From JBGRQA01 sp041725895 (GTDB lineage: Bacteria > Bacteroidota > Bacteroidia > Bacteroidales > Marinifilaceae), in contig JBGRQA010000023.1 in NCBI GenBank assembly GCA_041725895.1, positions 34,422 through 98,421 on the forward strand: a DNA stretch of 64,000 nucleotides, read 5' to 3'. The translations under genes were made by a program, and so were the position numbers. Positions 7,971-16,671 of this stretch are shown in pieces; the stretch's first letter is position 1, and every line of letters starts with the position of its first letter. The notes beneath the pieces were generated by a model. That model was given only the letters and a program-made list of their open reading frames with translations, had not been told where the DNA came from and did not search any database.

Positions 7971-10346
7971 CTAAAAGAATTCCTCATCTTCTGAGTTTAA
8001 TAGCTCATCATCCTCCTGCTTTACTTGTTCGCTATCACAATCCAGATTTAAACGAACTCCCCGAGGCCTTTCAAAATCACCCTGTGAAATATTCAAACTT
8101 GAGTCTTCATATACTTTTTTCATGTACAAGGCCCAAATTGGAAGCGCCATATTGGCCCCTTGTCCGTAATAAATACCTTCAAAATGCACAGCACGATCCT
8201 CTGCACCAACCCAAACTCCGGAAACCAATTCGGGAGTGATGCCCATAAACCAACCATCCGAATGGTTTTGTGTTGTTCCGGTTTTTCCCCCTATAGGATT
8301 ATACAAATGGTAAGTATGGCGAAGTCTTCTTCCGGTACCTTTCTGCACAACGCCTTCCAAAAGATTTGTCATTAAGTAAGCCGTTTGTTCTGACATCACC
8401 TCATGCTTATCCGGATTGAATCGGGCGATCACATTTCCCTTCTTGTCTTCAATTCGAGTAACAAAACGAGGGGTTATGTACACGCCCTTATTGGCAAAAG
8501 TTCCATAGGCCCCAACCATTTCTCGAAGGGAAATTTCCGAAGTCCCCAGAAAAATTGATGGAACAGCATCAATTCGGGAAACCACTCCCATTTTCCGGGC
8601 CATACGTACTACTGCCTCAGGATTGGACTGCTTCAATACCCAACCGGAAATATTATTGATTGAATTAGCTAGTCCCCATTTCAGAGTCACCATCTTTCCT
8701 TCGTTCTTACTGGAGGAATTCTTCGAAGCCCATGGTGTTCCATCAGGCAAAATAAAAGTCTGAGGGATATTAGGCACTCTATCACAAGGACTCAATCCCT
8801 CCTGCATTGCCAGGGTATAAAGGAAAGGCTTGATTGTAGAACCTACCTGCCGTTTCCCAAGAGTTACCATATCATACATGAAATGCTTGTAATTAGGTCC
8901 TCCCACATAAGCTCGAACTTCTCCGGTCTGAGGCACCAGCGACATAAATCCTGCCCGCCACAATCCTTTGTAATAGAACATAGAATCCATTGGCGAAAGA
9001 AGAGTATCCCGCTCTCCTTTCCATGAAAATATTTTCATTTTAACAGGAGTCTCGAAAATCTTTCGGATTGAATCCATTGAAAGTCCCTTATTCCTTAGCA
9101 CCCGATATCTTTCACTTCTCCGAATCGAAAGCAACATGGTATTTTCAACATCTTCATCAGTCAAATCATCCGAAAACGGAGGGTTTCGATGATTTTGTTT
9201 TTCACGGTCAAAAGCAATCTGTAAATCTTTACCCAGATGTTCGGAAACAGCCTGTTCAGCATAGCGTTGCATACGGGAATCAATTGTAGTATAAATCTTT
9301 AACCCATCCCTATACAGATTATAATTGGTCCCGTCATTCTTTTTATTCTTATTACACCATCCAAAGAATGGGTTATTGGCCCATTCCAATGAATCCTCCT
9401 TAAATTTCTGATAATTCCACGAAGGATAATTTTTCCTTTTGGGTTCCTTAGCTGTTAAAGTAGTTCTTAAGAACTCACGAAAATAAGGTGCAATCCCTTT
9501 CTTATGATCGACCCTTTGGAAATCAATTCCAAGGGGAAGTTGCTTTAAAGAATCGTATTCATTTTGGGACAAATAATCATATTTCACCATTTGCGCGAGC
9601 ACAACATTTCGACGATTCCATGTCAATTCTTCCCTTCGAAGGGGATTAAAATAAGCCGGATTCTTTGCCATTCCAACAAGCATCGCCGCCTGCTCTATTC
9701 GAAGAGAATCAGGTGTCGTGTTAAAATATACATTTGCTGCAGATTTTATTCCTACAGCCAAATTCAGGAAATCAAATTTATTGAAATACATCGTCATGAT
9801 TTCCTCCTTGGTATAGCTACGCTCCAATTTCACAGCTATAACCCATTCCCTAAACTTTCTGAAAACAAGCTCATACCCCTTCTCAAATCGTTCTCTGGGA
9901 AACAACATTTTTGCCAACTGTTGGCTAATAGTACTCCCCCCTCCGGCACTCTTGTTTCCTGTTGCCAAACCTTTAACAACACGTCCTAAACCTCTAACAT
10001 CAATTCCGGAATGCTCCCGGTATCGAATATCCTCCGTTGCAATCAAGGCATTTATCAGGTAAGGAGAAAGATCACTATAATTAACAAACGATCTGTTCTT
10101 ATAATAGTACTTCCCAATCAACTCGTCATTAGAAGAGTAAACTTCTGTTGCAAGATTACTTTTGGGGTTTTCCAATTCCTCGAAAGTCGGCATAAAGCCA
10201 AAAAAGCCTTTTGACACCCCAATAAAAAGGAATACTACTCCTATCCCTCCCAATAAAAACAAAGACCAGAATGCCACTATATATTTTTTAAAACTTCTTG
10301 AGGCTGGCTTCTGATCGGTATTTTGAATATCCTTTGGATTTGACAT
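7971..10346 (-). CDS. mrcA: Class A penicillin-binding protein (transglycosylase/transpeptidase, PBP1A type)
   Basis: A bifunctional peptidoglycan synthase anchored in the inner membrane. A short cytoplasmic N-terminus precedes a transmembrane segment at about residues 22-46. The GT51 domain has catalytic Glu105 in ATEDIRYREHSG, then GGSTISQQLAK and the ERSYTKEEIMTMYFN block. The transpeptidase domain has Ser503 in the SxxK motif STIK, SIN in the SxN position, and Lys688 in KTGTT. All catalytic motifs are present and the length of 791 is typical. The C-terminus is acidic (EQVKQEDDELLNSEDEEFF, nine to ten Glu/Asp). It is divergent from topA across 208 nt. Confidence 0.94.
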   Translation of the reverse strand: MSNPKDIQNTDQKPASRSFKKYIVAFWSLFLLGGIGVVFLFIGVSKGFFGFMPTFEELENPKSNLATEVYSSNDELIGKYYYKNRSFVNYSDLSPYLINALIATEDIRYREHSGIDVRGLGRVVKGLATGNKSAGGGSTISQQLAKMLFPRERFEKGYELVFRKFREWVIAVKLERSYTKEEIMTMYFNKFDFLNLAVGIKSAANVYFNTTPDSLRIEQAAMLVGMAKNPAYFNPLRREELTWNRRNVVLAQMVKYDYLSQNEYDSLKQLPLGIDFQRVDHKKGIAPYFREFLRTTLTAKEPKRKNYPSWNYQKFKEDSLEWANNPFFGWCNKNKKNDGTNYNLYRDGLKIYTTIDSRMQRYAEQAVSEHLGKDLQIAFDREKQNHRNPPFSDDLTDEDVENTMLLSIRRSERYRVLRNKGLSMDSIRKIFETPVKMKIFSWKGERDTLLSPMDSMFYYKGLWRAGFMSLVPQTGEVRAYVGGPNYKHFMYDMVTLGKRQVGSTIKPFLYTLAMQEGLSPCDRVPNIPQTFILPDGTPWASKNSSSKNEGKMVTLKWGLANSINNISGWVLKQSNPEAVVRMARKMGVVSRIDAVPSIFLGTSEISLREMVGAYGTFANKGVYITPRFVTRIEDKKGNVIARFNPDKHEVMSEQTAYLMTNLLEGVVQKGTGRRLRHTYHLYNPIGGKTGTTQNHSDGWFMGITPELVSGVWVGAEDRAVHFEGIYYGQGANMALPIWALYMKKVYEDSSLNISQGDFERPRGVRLNLDCDSEQVKQEDDELLNSEDEEFF

Positions 10347-10483
10347 TTTCTAAATTGTTGTTTAAATTTTATCTGCTGTAAAAATAGCAAATTTAATGAT
10401 AAGATGGGGGATTATCAGCCAGATGAAAGGCAAACTAATTTTCGTTGAACCATTTAGACATTTTCAAAATAATGCTACAAAAT

Positions 10484-10516
10484 TTTGAACTTCGCTAGCT
10501 TATTGTTTTACTTTGC
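10484..10516 (+). promoter_or_regulatory. Candidate promoter for topA
   Basis: TTTG (10484-10487) and TACTTTG (10509-10515) are separated by 21 nt, close to the Bacteroidota -33 TTTG / -7 TAnnTTTG arrangement. The predicted start is about 35 nt upstream of the topA ATG. Confidence 0.45.
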
Positions 10517-10554
10517 AAAAAAGAAAACCCGAAATTCCCAAAATTAGTATATAG

Positions 10555-12975
10555 ATGGTAGAGAATTTAGTCATTGTTGAGTCACCTGCTAAGGCCAAAA
10601 CAATTGAAAAGTTTTTAGGGAAAGACTTTCTTGTGAAGTCAAGCTTCGGTCATATCCGGGATCTTGACAAGAAAGATTTTGGAATTGACATCAAAAATAA
10701 TTTCACACCTAAGTATATTGTTTCCCCTGACAAAAAGAAGGTTGTTACCGAACTCCGAAAATTAGCAAAGGAAGCCAAAACGGTTTGGATCGCATCCGAT
10801 GAGGACCGCGAAGGAGAAGCCATCGCGTGGCACCTTTACGAGGTGTTAAAACTAAAAGCGGAAAACACCAAACGAATTGTTTTTCACGAGATAACCAAAG
10901 AAGCCATCCTTAATGCTATTGAAAATCCCCGCTCGATCGATACGAATCTGGTAAACGCTCAACAGGCCCGAAGAATTCTGGACCGTTTGGTAGGTTTTGA
11001 GATCTCTCCGGTACTATGGAAAAAAGTGAAACCCTCACTTTCTGCCGGCCGGGTTCAATCGGTAGCAGTTCGACTTTTGGTAGAAAGAGAGCGTGAAATA
11101 ATGGTTTTTACGCCCGAATCCTATTACAAGGCAATTGCTTTGTTTTCTGTAACCGAAGAAAACGGACAAATTAAAGAATTCAAAGCGGAATTACCCAAAC
11201 GGTTCAAGACAAGAGAGGAAACACTGGAATTTTTAGAAAGTTGTAAGAATGCAGAATATAAGGTAGCCAATATCGAAACCAAACCTTCGGTACGCAAACC
11301 AGCTGCTCCATTTACCACTTCAACCCTACAGCAGGAAGCCAGCCGAAAACTGGGATTCTCCGTTTCGCAAACCATGTCTATTGCTCAAAAATTATATGAG
11401 GCAGGACACATCACCTATATGAGAACAGACTCGGTAAACCTTTCAAATACTGCACTAAATGCAGCAAAAAAAGCCATTACCGACAAGTTGGGTGAGGAAT
11501 ATGTGAAAATTAGAAAATACCAAACAAAGAGTAAAGGCGCTCAGGAGGCTCACGAAGCCATTCGCCCTACCTACATTGATAAGGAAGCAATTAGTGGTAG
11601 TGATACAGAAAAGAAACTTTATTCTCTGATCTGGAAAAGAACCATTGCATCCCAAATGAGTGATGCCCTGCTTGAAAAAACCAATATCAAGATTAACATC
11701 TCCACCAATTCAGAATTGCTGGTAGCCACTGGGGAGATGATTAAATTTAATGGTTTCCTTAGCGTTTACATTGAATCCACGGATGATGACTATCAAAAGA
11801 AAAGCCAGGGATTGCTACCCAAGGTTGAAGTTGACGACATTCTGGATCTGGACAATCTCTGCTCCACTCAACACTTTACTCATCGTCCACCAAGATTTAC
11901 CGAAGCAAGTTTGGTAAAGAAACTGGAAGAACTGGGAATCGGACGACCATCAACCTATGCTCCTACCATTACCACCATCCAAAATCGCGGATATGTGGTT
12001 AAGGAGTCAAGAGATGGCAAGGAGAGAAATTACGAAATCATAACACTTAAGGACAACACCATCTCCGAAAAGACGCAGGTCCAAATCACCGGTGCTGAAA
12101 ACAAGAAAATGTTCCCAACAGACATTGGGATTGTAGTTACCGATTTCCTTAATAAGTATTTTGCGAATATAATGAGCTACAACTTCACCGCAGATGTGGA
12201 GAAAGAATTCGATGATATTGCACTTGGAAACCTGATTTGGCATGAAATGATTGGCAAATTCTACAATCCATTTCACAAAAACGTTGAAGAAACCCTTGAA
12301 AATTCCGAACGAACAACCGGAGAAAGAATTCTTGGAGAAGACCCAAAAACAGGAAAAGTAGTTCTGGTACGAATCGGTCGCTATGGCCCAATGGCACAAT
12401 TGGGGGATTCCAACAACGAGGAAGAACCACCTAAGTTTGCCAGCCTGCGAACAGGCCAACATCTTGAAACCATAACTTTGGAAGATGCATTGGAGTTATT
12501 CAAACTCCCTCGCGATTTAGGTACCTACGAAGAGAAAAAGGTAGTAGTTGCAATTGGCCGGTTTGGCCCTTATGTACGTCATGATGGCAAATTTGCATCC
12601 CTAAAAAAGGATATTGATGACCCATTAACCATTGAACTGGACCGCGCTATTGAACTTATCGAGGAGAAAAGAGAAAAGGATCGTCAGAAACACATCAAAT
12701 CATTTGATGAAGATCCAGATTTGCAAATCCTTAATGGTCGATGGGGGCCTTACATCTCCTATCAAAAGGAAAACTATCGTTTACCCAAAGATCAGGATCC
12801 AAAAGCCCTTAGCTTCGATGATTGTATGGAGATTGTAAAAAAGGGTCCTCAAAAAAAGAAGGCTGCATCGAAAAAAACAACAACCAAGAAAACAACCACA
12901 AAAAAGGCAACAACTAAAAAAACAGCAGCTAAGAAAACAACAGCAAAAAAAAGCACTTCTAAGAAGACTAAATAA
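10555..12975 (+). CDS. topA: DNA topoisomerase I
   Basis: Relaxes negative supercoils by single-strand passage. The Toprim domain has IVESPAKAKTIEKFLG at the N-terminus and the acidic triad in SDEDREGEAIAWH (residues 81-93). Active-site Tyr288 lies in GHITYMRTDS, and the helix-rich domain has GIGRPSTYAPTI. The C-terminal part has topoisomerase C-terminal repeats (GRYGPMAQL, GRFGPYVRH, GRWGPYISY) rather than cysteine zinc fingers, as in other Bacteroidota. It ends in a roughly 40-residue tail of alternating KK and Thr/Ala/Ser, similar to histone H1. 806 residues; a stem-loop terminator follows. Confidence 0.97.
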   Translation: MVENLVIVESPAKAKTIEKFLGKDFLVKSSFGHIRDLDKKDFGIDIKNNFTPKYIVSPDKKKVVTELRKLAKEAKTVWIASDEDREGEAIAWHLYEVLKLKAENTKRIVFHEITKEAILNAIENPRSIDTNLVNAQQARRILDRLVGFEISPVLWKKVKPSLSAGRVQSVAVRLLVEREREIMVFTPESYYKAIALFSVTEENGQIKEFKAELPKRFKTREETLEFLESCKNAEYKVANIETKPSVRKPAAPFTTSTLQQEASRKLGFSVSQTMSIAQKLYEAGHITYMRTDSVNLSNTALNAAKKAITDKLGEEYVKIRKYQTKSKGAQEAHEAIRPTYIDKEAISGSDTEKKLYSLIWKRTIASQMSDALLEKTNIKINISTNSELLVATGEMIKFNGFLSVYIESTDDDYQKKSQGLLPKVEVDDILDLDNLCSTQHFTHRPPRFTEASLVKKLEELGIGRPSTYAPTITTIQNRGYVVKESRDGKERNYEIITLKDNTISEKTQVQITGAENKKMFPTDIGIVVTDFLNKYFANIMSYNFTADVEKEFDDIALGNLIWHEMIGKFYNPFHKNVEETLENSERTTGERILGEDPKTGKVVLVRIGRYGPMAQLGDSNNEEEPPKFASLRTGQHLETITLEDALELFKLPRDLGTYEEKKVVVAIGRFGPYVRHDGKFASLKKDIDDPLTIELDRAIELIEEKREKDRQKHIKSFDEDPDLQILNGRWGPYISYQKENYRLPKDQDPKALSFDDCMEIVKKGPQKKKAASKKTTTKKTTTKKATTKKTAAKKTTAKKSTSKKTK

Positions 12976-12997
12976 TTAATTTAATGATTATTACAAG

Positions 12998-13029
12998 AAG
13001 GCAGAAACGTAGGTTTCTGCCTTTTTTGT
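12998..13029 (+). terminator. Intrinsic terminator after topA
   Basis: An 11-bp perfect stem, AAGGCAGAAAC (12998-13008) with GTTTCTGCCTT (13013-13023), a 4-nt loop and a T-run, 22 nt after the topA stop. Confidence 0.9.
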
Positions 13030-13300
13030 TCAAAAATATTATTAACAAAACATTATTATCTCGCAAAATAGTATTATAATTGAAGCAGAAATACAAACTC
13101 AGGATTTATAGTTAAATAGGGTTGCGTCTGATTTTCATCAAACAATCATTTTTTGTGCTGAACGTTTTATTTTTGTTAATGGATAGTTACTTTTCGTTGA
13201 CAAAAACATCTTTGGAGGTGATAAAACTTGTAAGCCTTATTTTTTTTTATTTACTTTACTTCTTGCAGTTTTAACCCTTAGCTGAACCATAATACCCTGT
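13030..13300 (+). promoter_or_regulatory. Leader/promoter region of the T9SS operon
   Basis: About 270 nt of AT-rich sequence without a coding frame. TATTTTTG at 13168-13175 fits the -7 TAnnTTTG consensus, but the only TTTG upstream (13152-13155) is 12 nt away, closer than usual, so the assignment is weak. If correct, the 5' leader of porP would be about 120 nt. I see no hairpin that reads as a riboswitch. Confidence 0.3.
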
Positions 13301-14224
13301 ATGAAAAAACTTTTTTTCTTCATAGCATTTTTATTGCCATTTTCTGGAGTTAAAGCACAGCAGGATCCGCAATTCAGTCAAAATATGTTTAACAGAATTG
13401 CCATTAACCCTGCCGCTGCCGGAATGGAAAAAGGTATCTGTGCTTCAGCCATTAACCGTCAACAATGGGTTGGATTTGACAATGCCCCGGTTACAACCGT
13501 TTTCAACGTGGATGCTCCTGTAAAATTTGGAAACAGGGAACACGGATTGGGGTTAACCATTATAAGTGATAAACTGGGATTTGAAAAAAACAACAACCTT
13601 CACTTCAGTTACTCATTTCACAAAAAACTTGGAAAAGGAAGTCTGAATTTTGGACTACAATTGGGAATTCAGAATAATGCCTTAAAAGGGCAATGGATTC
13701 CACCGGAAGAAAATAGTGATGACCCCCTCCTTTCCGGTGGACAGATTGACGAAAGCCAATTGGTTTTTGACTCTGGTTTAGGTATATTCTACCAACAGAA
13801 CAATTTTTATCTGGGGGCTTCGGTTACACATCTCAATCAGTCCACTGTTAAATATGGAACAAGTATGGAGATTTATCTGGCCCGCCATTATTACGTAATG
13901 GGCGGATACACTCTTCAAATATCTGAACCATGGGAAATCGTTCCTTCCCTATTTTACAAAACAGATGGAAAAATCTCCCAAATTGACATAAATTCAAACA
14001 TTGTATACAATAAAAAGTTTTGGGGTGGCGTTTCCTATAGGATTGAAGATGCAATCGTTACTATGTTGGGAATCCAACTCAAAAATGGACTTCGTTTCGG
14101 ATATGCATATGATATTTCAACATCAAAAATAGCCAAGGGATCTCACGAATTCCTCCTGGCTTACTGTTTTACTCCGAGACTCGAAAAGAAGAAGCAAAGA
14201 TATAAAAGTGTTAGATTTTTATAA
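13301..14224 (+). CDS. PorP/SprF family T9SS outer-membrane protein
   Basis: An outer-membrane beta-barrel that belongs to the type IX secretion machinery; paralogues anchor adhesins or connect GldK-GldN rings. The signal peptide MKKLFFFIAFLLPF ends in GVKA before Gln20, so the predicted mature N-terminus is Gln. The family hallmark DPQFSQNMFNRIAINPAAAGM follows directly, then amphipathic strands with alternating aromatic residues to the C-terminus. At 307 residues the length is typical. It is the first gene of the five-gene unit porP-gldK-gldL-gldM-gldN, the conserved gene order in T9SS-bearing Bacteroidota. Confidence 0.93.
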   Translation: MKKLFFFIAFLLPFSGVKAQQDPQFSQNMFNRIAINPAAAGMEKGICASAINRQQWVGFDNAPVTTVFNVDAPVKFGNREHGLGLTIISDKLGFEKNNNLHFSYSFHKKLGKGSLNFGLQLGIQNNALKGQWIPPEENSDDPLLSGGQIDESQLVFDSGLGIFYQQNNFYLGASVTHLNQSTVKYGTSMEIYLARHYYVMGGYTLQISEPWEIVPSLFYKTDGKISQIDINSNIVYNKKFWGGVSYRIEDAIVTMLGIQLKNGLRFGYAYDISTSKIAKGSHEFLLAYCFTPRLEKKKQRYKSVRFL

Positions 14225-14270
14225 AATTTTGAACAATTAATGCAATTTGCATAAACATACAGATAGCACT

Positions 14271-15608
14271 ATGAACAAACTACTTATCACACTAGGTGTA
14301 ATTGTTGCCCTTTTTCTGTCCAGTTGTGGCAAAAGAACTGGACATGGAGAATTGGTTGGGGTAGGCCAACGCGGGAAGTGGTTCGAACCCAAGCCCTTTG
14401 GCATGGTATTAATCCCCCGAGGTAGCTTTACCATGGGTCCCAACGATCAGGATGTTGCCTGGGCCCTTAATGCGAGTACAAAAACCGTATCGGTGGAAGC
14501 TTTCTGGATGGATGAAACCGAAATCACAAACAATGAATACCGTCAATTTGTTTATTGGGTAAGAGATTCAATTGCTCGTCAGAAACTAGGCGATCAATTC
14601 GAAGAATTCCTTATTGCTGAAGATGAGAACGGGAATCCAATTGATCCTCCCTACCTCAATTGGGATGAAAGACTGGAGTGGGATAATGAAGAATATTCCG
14701 AAATACTGGAAGACATGTACCTTCCTGCTCATGAACGATTTTTTCGCCGCAAAGAAATTGATACCCGAAAACTTAACTACCAGTACGAATGGGTTGATTT
14801 GCAGCAGGCTGCAAAAAAATCCAATCGTTACAACTACCAATCGGGCAGTTACGAGGGAATGGTCGATGACTACAAGGGAGGACGGAAAAACATTGAGGAT
14901 CGCTCTTCGTTTATTATGAAGGAAGTGATCAATGTATACCCGGACACACTCTGCTGGATCCACGATTTCACCTACTCCTATAACGAACCATGGACAAAAA
15001 GATATTTCTGGCATCCCGGATACGATGACTATCCTGTAGTTGGAGTTTCCTGGCAACAAGCCACAGCCTTCAGTATCTGGAGAACTCGTTACCACAATTC
15101 TGCTTTAAGAAGTGAAGGAGATGCTCCCGTACAGGACTACCGACTTCCAACCGAATCAGAATGGGAATATGCTGCCCGAGGTGGTTTAAATCTAAACATG
15201 TATCCATGGGGAGGTCCTTATACCCGTAACAATAAAGGTTGTTTCCTTGCCAATTTCAAACCCCTTCGTGGAAACTATGTTGACGATGGAGGTCTGGTAA
15301 CACTTCCTGTTGGAAGTTACGAACCTAATGAATTCGGTTTGTATGATATGGCAGGTAATGTCGCGGAATGGACGTCTGGTGCCTTTGATGAATCAGCCTA
15401 TAGCTTTACTCACGATTTGAATCCGAATTACGAGTACAATGCCCTACCGGATGATCCTCCGGCACTCAAACGTAAAGTAATCCGGGGAGGATCCTGGAAA
15501 GATATTGGATATTTCTTACAAAATGCCACTCGAACTTACGAATATCAGGATACTGCCAAATCCTACATTGGATTCCGCTGTGTTCGTACTTTCCTTGGCC
15601 GTAAGTAA
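14271..15608 (+). CDS. gldK: Gliding motility/T9SS lipoprotein GldK
   Basis: A periplasmic ring component of T9SS that associates with GldN under the outer membrane. Signal peptide with lipobox LFLSSC (Cys about residue 19). The rest is an FGE-sulfatase (SUMF1-type) fold: PRGSFTMGPNDQD near residue 48, DETEITNNEYRQFV, YRLPTESEWEYAARGG, MAGNVAEWTSG, IRGGSWKD and YIGFRCVR at the end. The frame extends upstream to a TTG at 14247, but ATG at 14271 starts directly before the signal peptide, giving 445 residues. It lies 46 nt after porP. Confidence 0.96.
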   Translation: MNKLLITLGVIVALFLSSCGKRTGHGELVGVGQRGKWFEPKPFGMVLIPRGSFTMGPNDQDVAWALNASTKTVSVEAFWMDETEITNNEYRQFVYWVRDSIARQKLGDQFEEFLIAEDENGNPIDPPYLNWDERLEWDNEEYSEILEDMYLPAHERFFRRKEIDTRKLNYQYEWVDLQQAAKKSNRYNYQSGSYEGMVDDYKGGRKNIEDRSSFIMKEVINVYPDTLCWIHDFTYSYNEPWTKRYFWHPGYDDYPVVGVSWQQATAFSIWRTRYHNSALRSEGDAPVQDYRLPTESEWEYAARGGLNLNMYPWGGPYTRNNKGCFLANFKPLRGNYVDDGGLVTLPVGSYEPNEFGLYDMAGNVAEWTSGAFDESAYSFTHDLNPNYEYNALPDDPPALKRKVIRGGSWKDIGYFLQNATRTYEYQDTAKSYIGFRCVRTFLGRK

Positions 15609-15657
15609 GTCACTATAAACTATTTTATTAGATCTGTTAAAAAAAACACAAACTAAC

Positions 15658-16644
15658 ATGAATATTACGGAACTTGTACAATCACCTCGTTGGAAGAAGT
15701 TTATGGCCTATGTGTATGGTTGGGGTGCTGCAGTTGTATTGATTGGAGCGCTGTTTAAAATCCAGCACTACCCGTACGCCGGAGTGTTGCTAACCGTTGG
15801 TATGATGACCGAAGTGATAATCTTTTTCTTTTCCGCTTTTGAACCCCCACATGAACAACCCGATTGGAGTTTAGTATATCCTGAATTAATTGGGTTAGAA
15901 CCAAGAGAAAGAGGAGGAACTGGTAACGTTCAAATTGAAGGGATTGAACAATTACAAGCCCTGCTGGAAAATATGAGCACAAATCCGGAATCAACCGTCA
16001 ATTTACAGGAAGGATTAAGCAAACTTTCCAAAACAGCAGAAAAATTAGCTGACCTTTCAGACGCTTCTCTGGCAACAGAAAACTATGTCAACAAAATGAA
16101 TTCGGCTTCAGAATCGGTTGGTAAGCTATCTGAGAACTACCTGCAGTCAACAGAGCACCTTTCCAACTCTGCTCGCCAGCTTGTAGATAGTTATTCTCAA
16201 ACAGCAGATGTTATCTCCAACTCAGGAAAAAATGTAGCAGAACAAATGAACCAGACAGGCTCTCAATTGGCCCAGCAAATAAATGCTTCCGGGAACGGAG
16301 TCTTGGAGTCCTATAAAACCTTAAATGAATCGCTTAGTAAGAACTTTGAAGAATTAACTCAAAATAATAGCGATTACAAACTGCAATTGGAAAACATGAA
16401 TAAAAATCTGTCTTCCCTAAATTCAGTTTACGAGCTACAACTCAATCACACCAATGAGCAAATTCAAAAATCTCAGGGAATGCATAAAAACATGAATGAG
16501 ATTCTTGAAAATTTGAGTTCCTCTTTGGAAAACGCTCAATCGTACAGAAAGGAGACCGAACAGCTGAACAAAAATCTTTCGGCCCTAAACAATATTTATG
16601 GCAATATGTTGAGTGCCATGGATATCAACAACAATCGTAACTAA
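15658..16644 (+). CDS. gldL: T9SS motor protein GldL
   Basis: Inner-membrane protein that with GldM forms the proton-driven motor powering T9SS and gliding. Two N-terminal transmembrane helices (about residues 17-34 and 40-60) flank FKIQHYPYAG; Glu52 in TM2 (MMTEVIIFF) is at the position of the glutamate implicated in proton conduction in other GldL proteins. The remaining 260 residues are a long polar coiled-coil region rich in Asn, Ser and Gln. At 328 residues it is clearly longer than the roughly 215-residue Flavobacterium protein, the extra length being in the coiled coil. It is 49 nt after gldK and 27 nt before gldM. Confidence 0.95.
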   Translation: MNITELVQSPRWKKFMAYVYGWGAAVVLIGALFKIQHYPYAGVLLTVGMMTEVIIFFFSAFEPPHEQPDWSLVYPELIGLEPRERGGTGNVQIEGIEQLQALLENMSTNPESTVNLQEGLSKLSKTAEKLADLSDASLATENYVNKMNSASESVGKLSENYLQSTEHLSNSARQLVDSYSQTADVISNSGKNVAEQMNQTGSQLAQQINASGNGVLESYKTLNESLSKNFEELTQNNSDYKLQLENMNKNLSSLNSVYELQLNHTNEQIQKSQGMHKNMNEILENLSSSLENAQSYRKETEQLNKNLSALNNIYGNMLSAMDINNNRN

Positions 16645-16671
16645 TACAAAAAATAGAACATCTGATCAGAA

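Noticed and set aside
12840..12975. Tandem A-rich repeats at the end of topA as a CRISPR-like or satellite array
   Set aside because: They are in frame and encode the Lys/Thr tail of the protein.
14247..14270. Upstream TTG start for gldK
   Set aside because: Adds eight polar residues before the signal peptide; ATG at 14271 gives the normal lipoprotein start.
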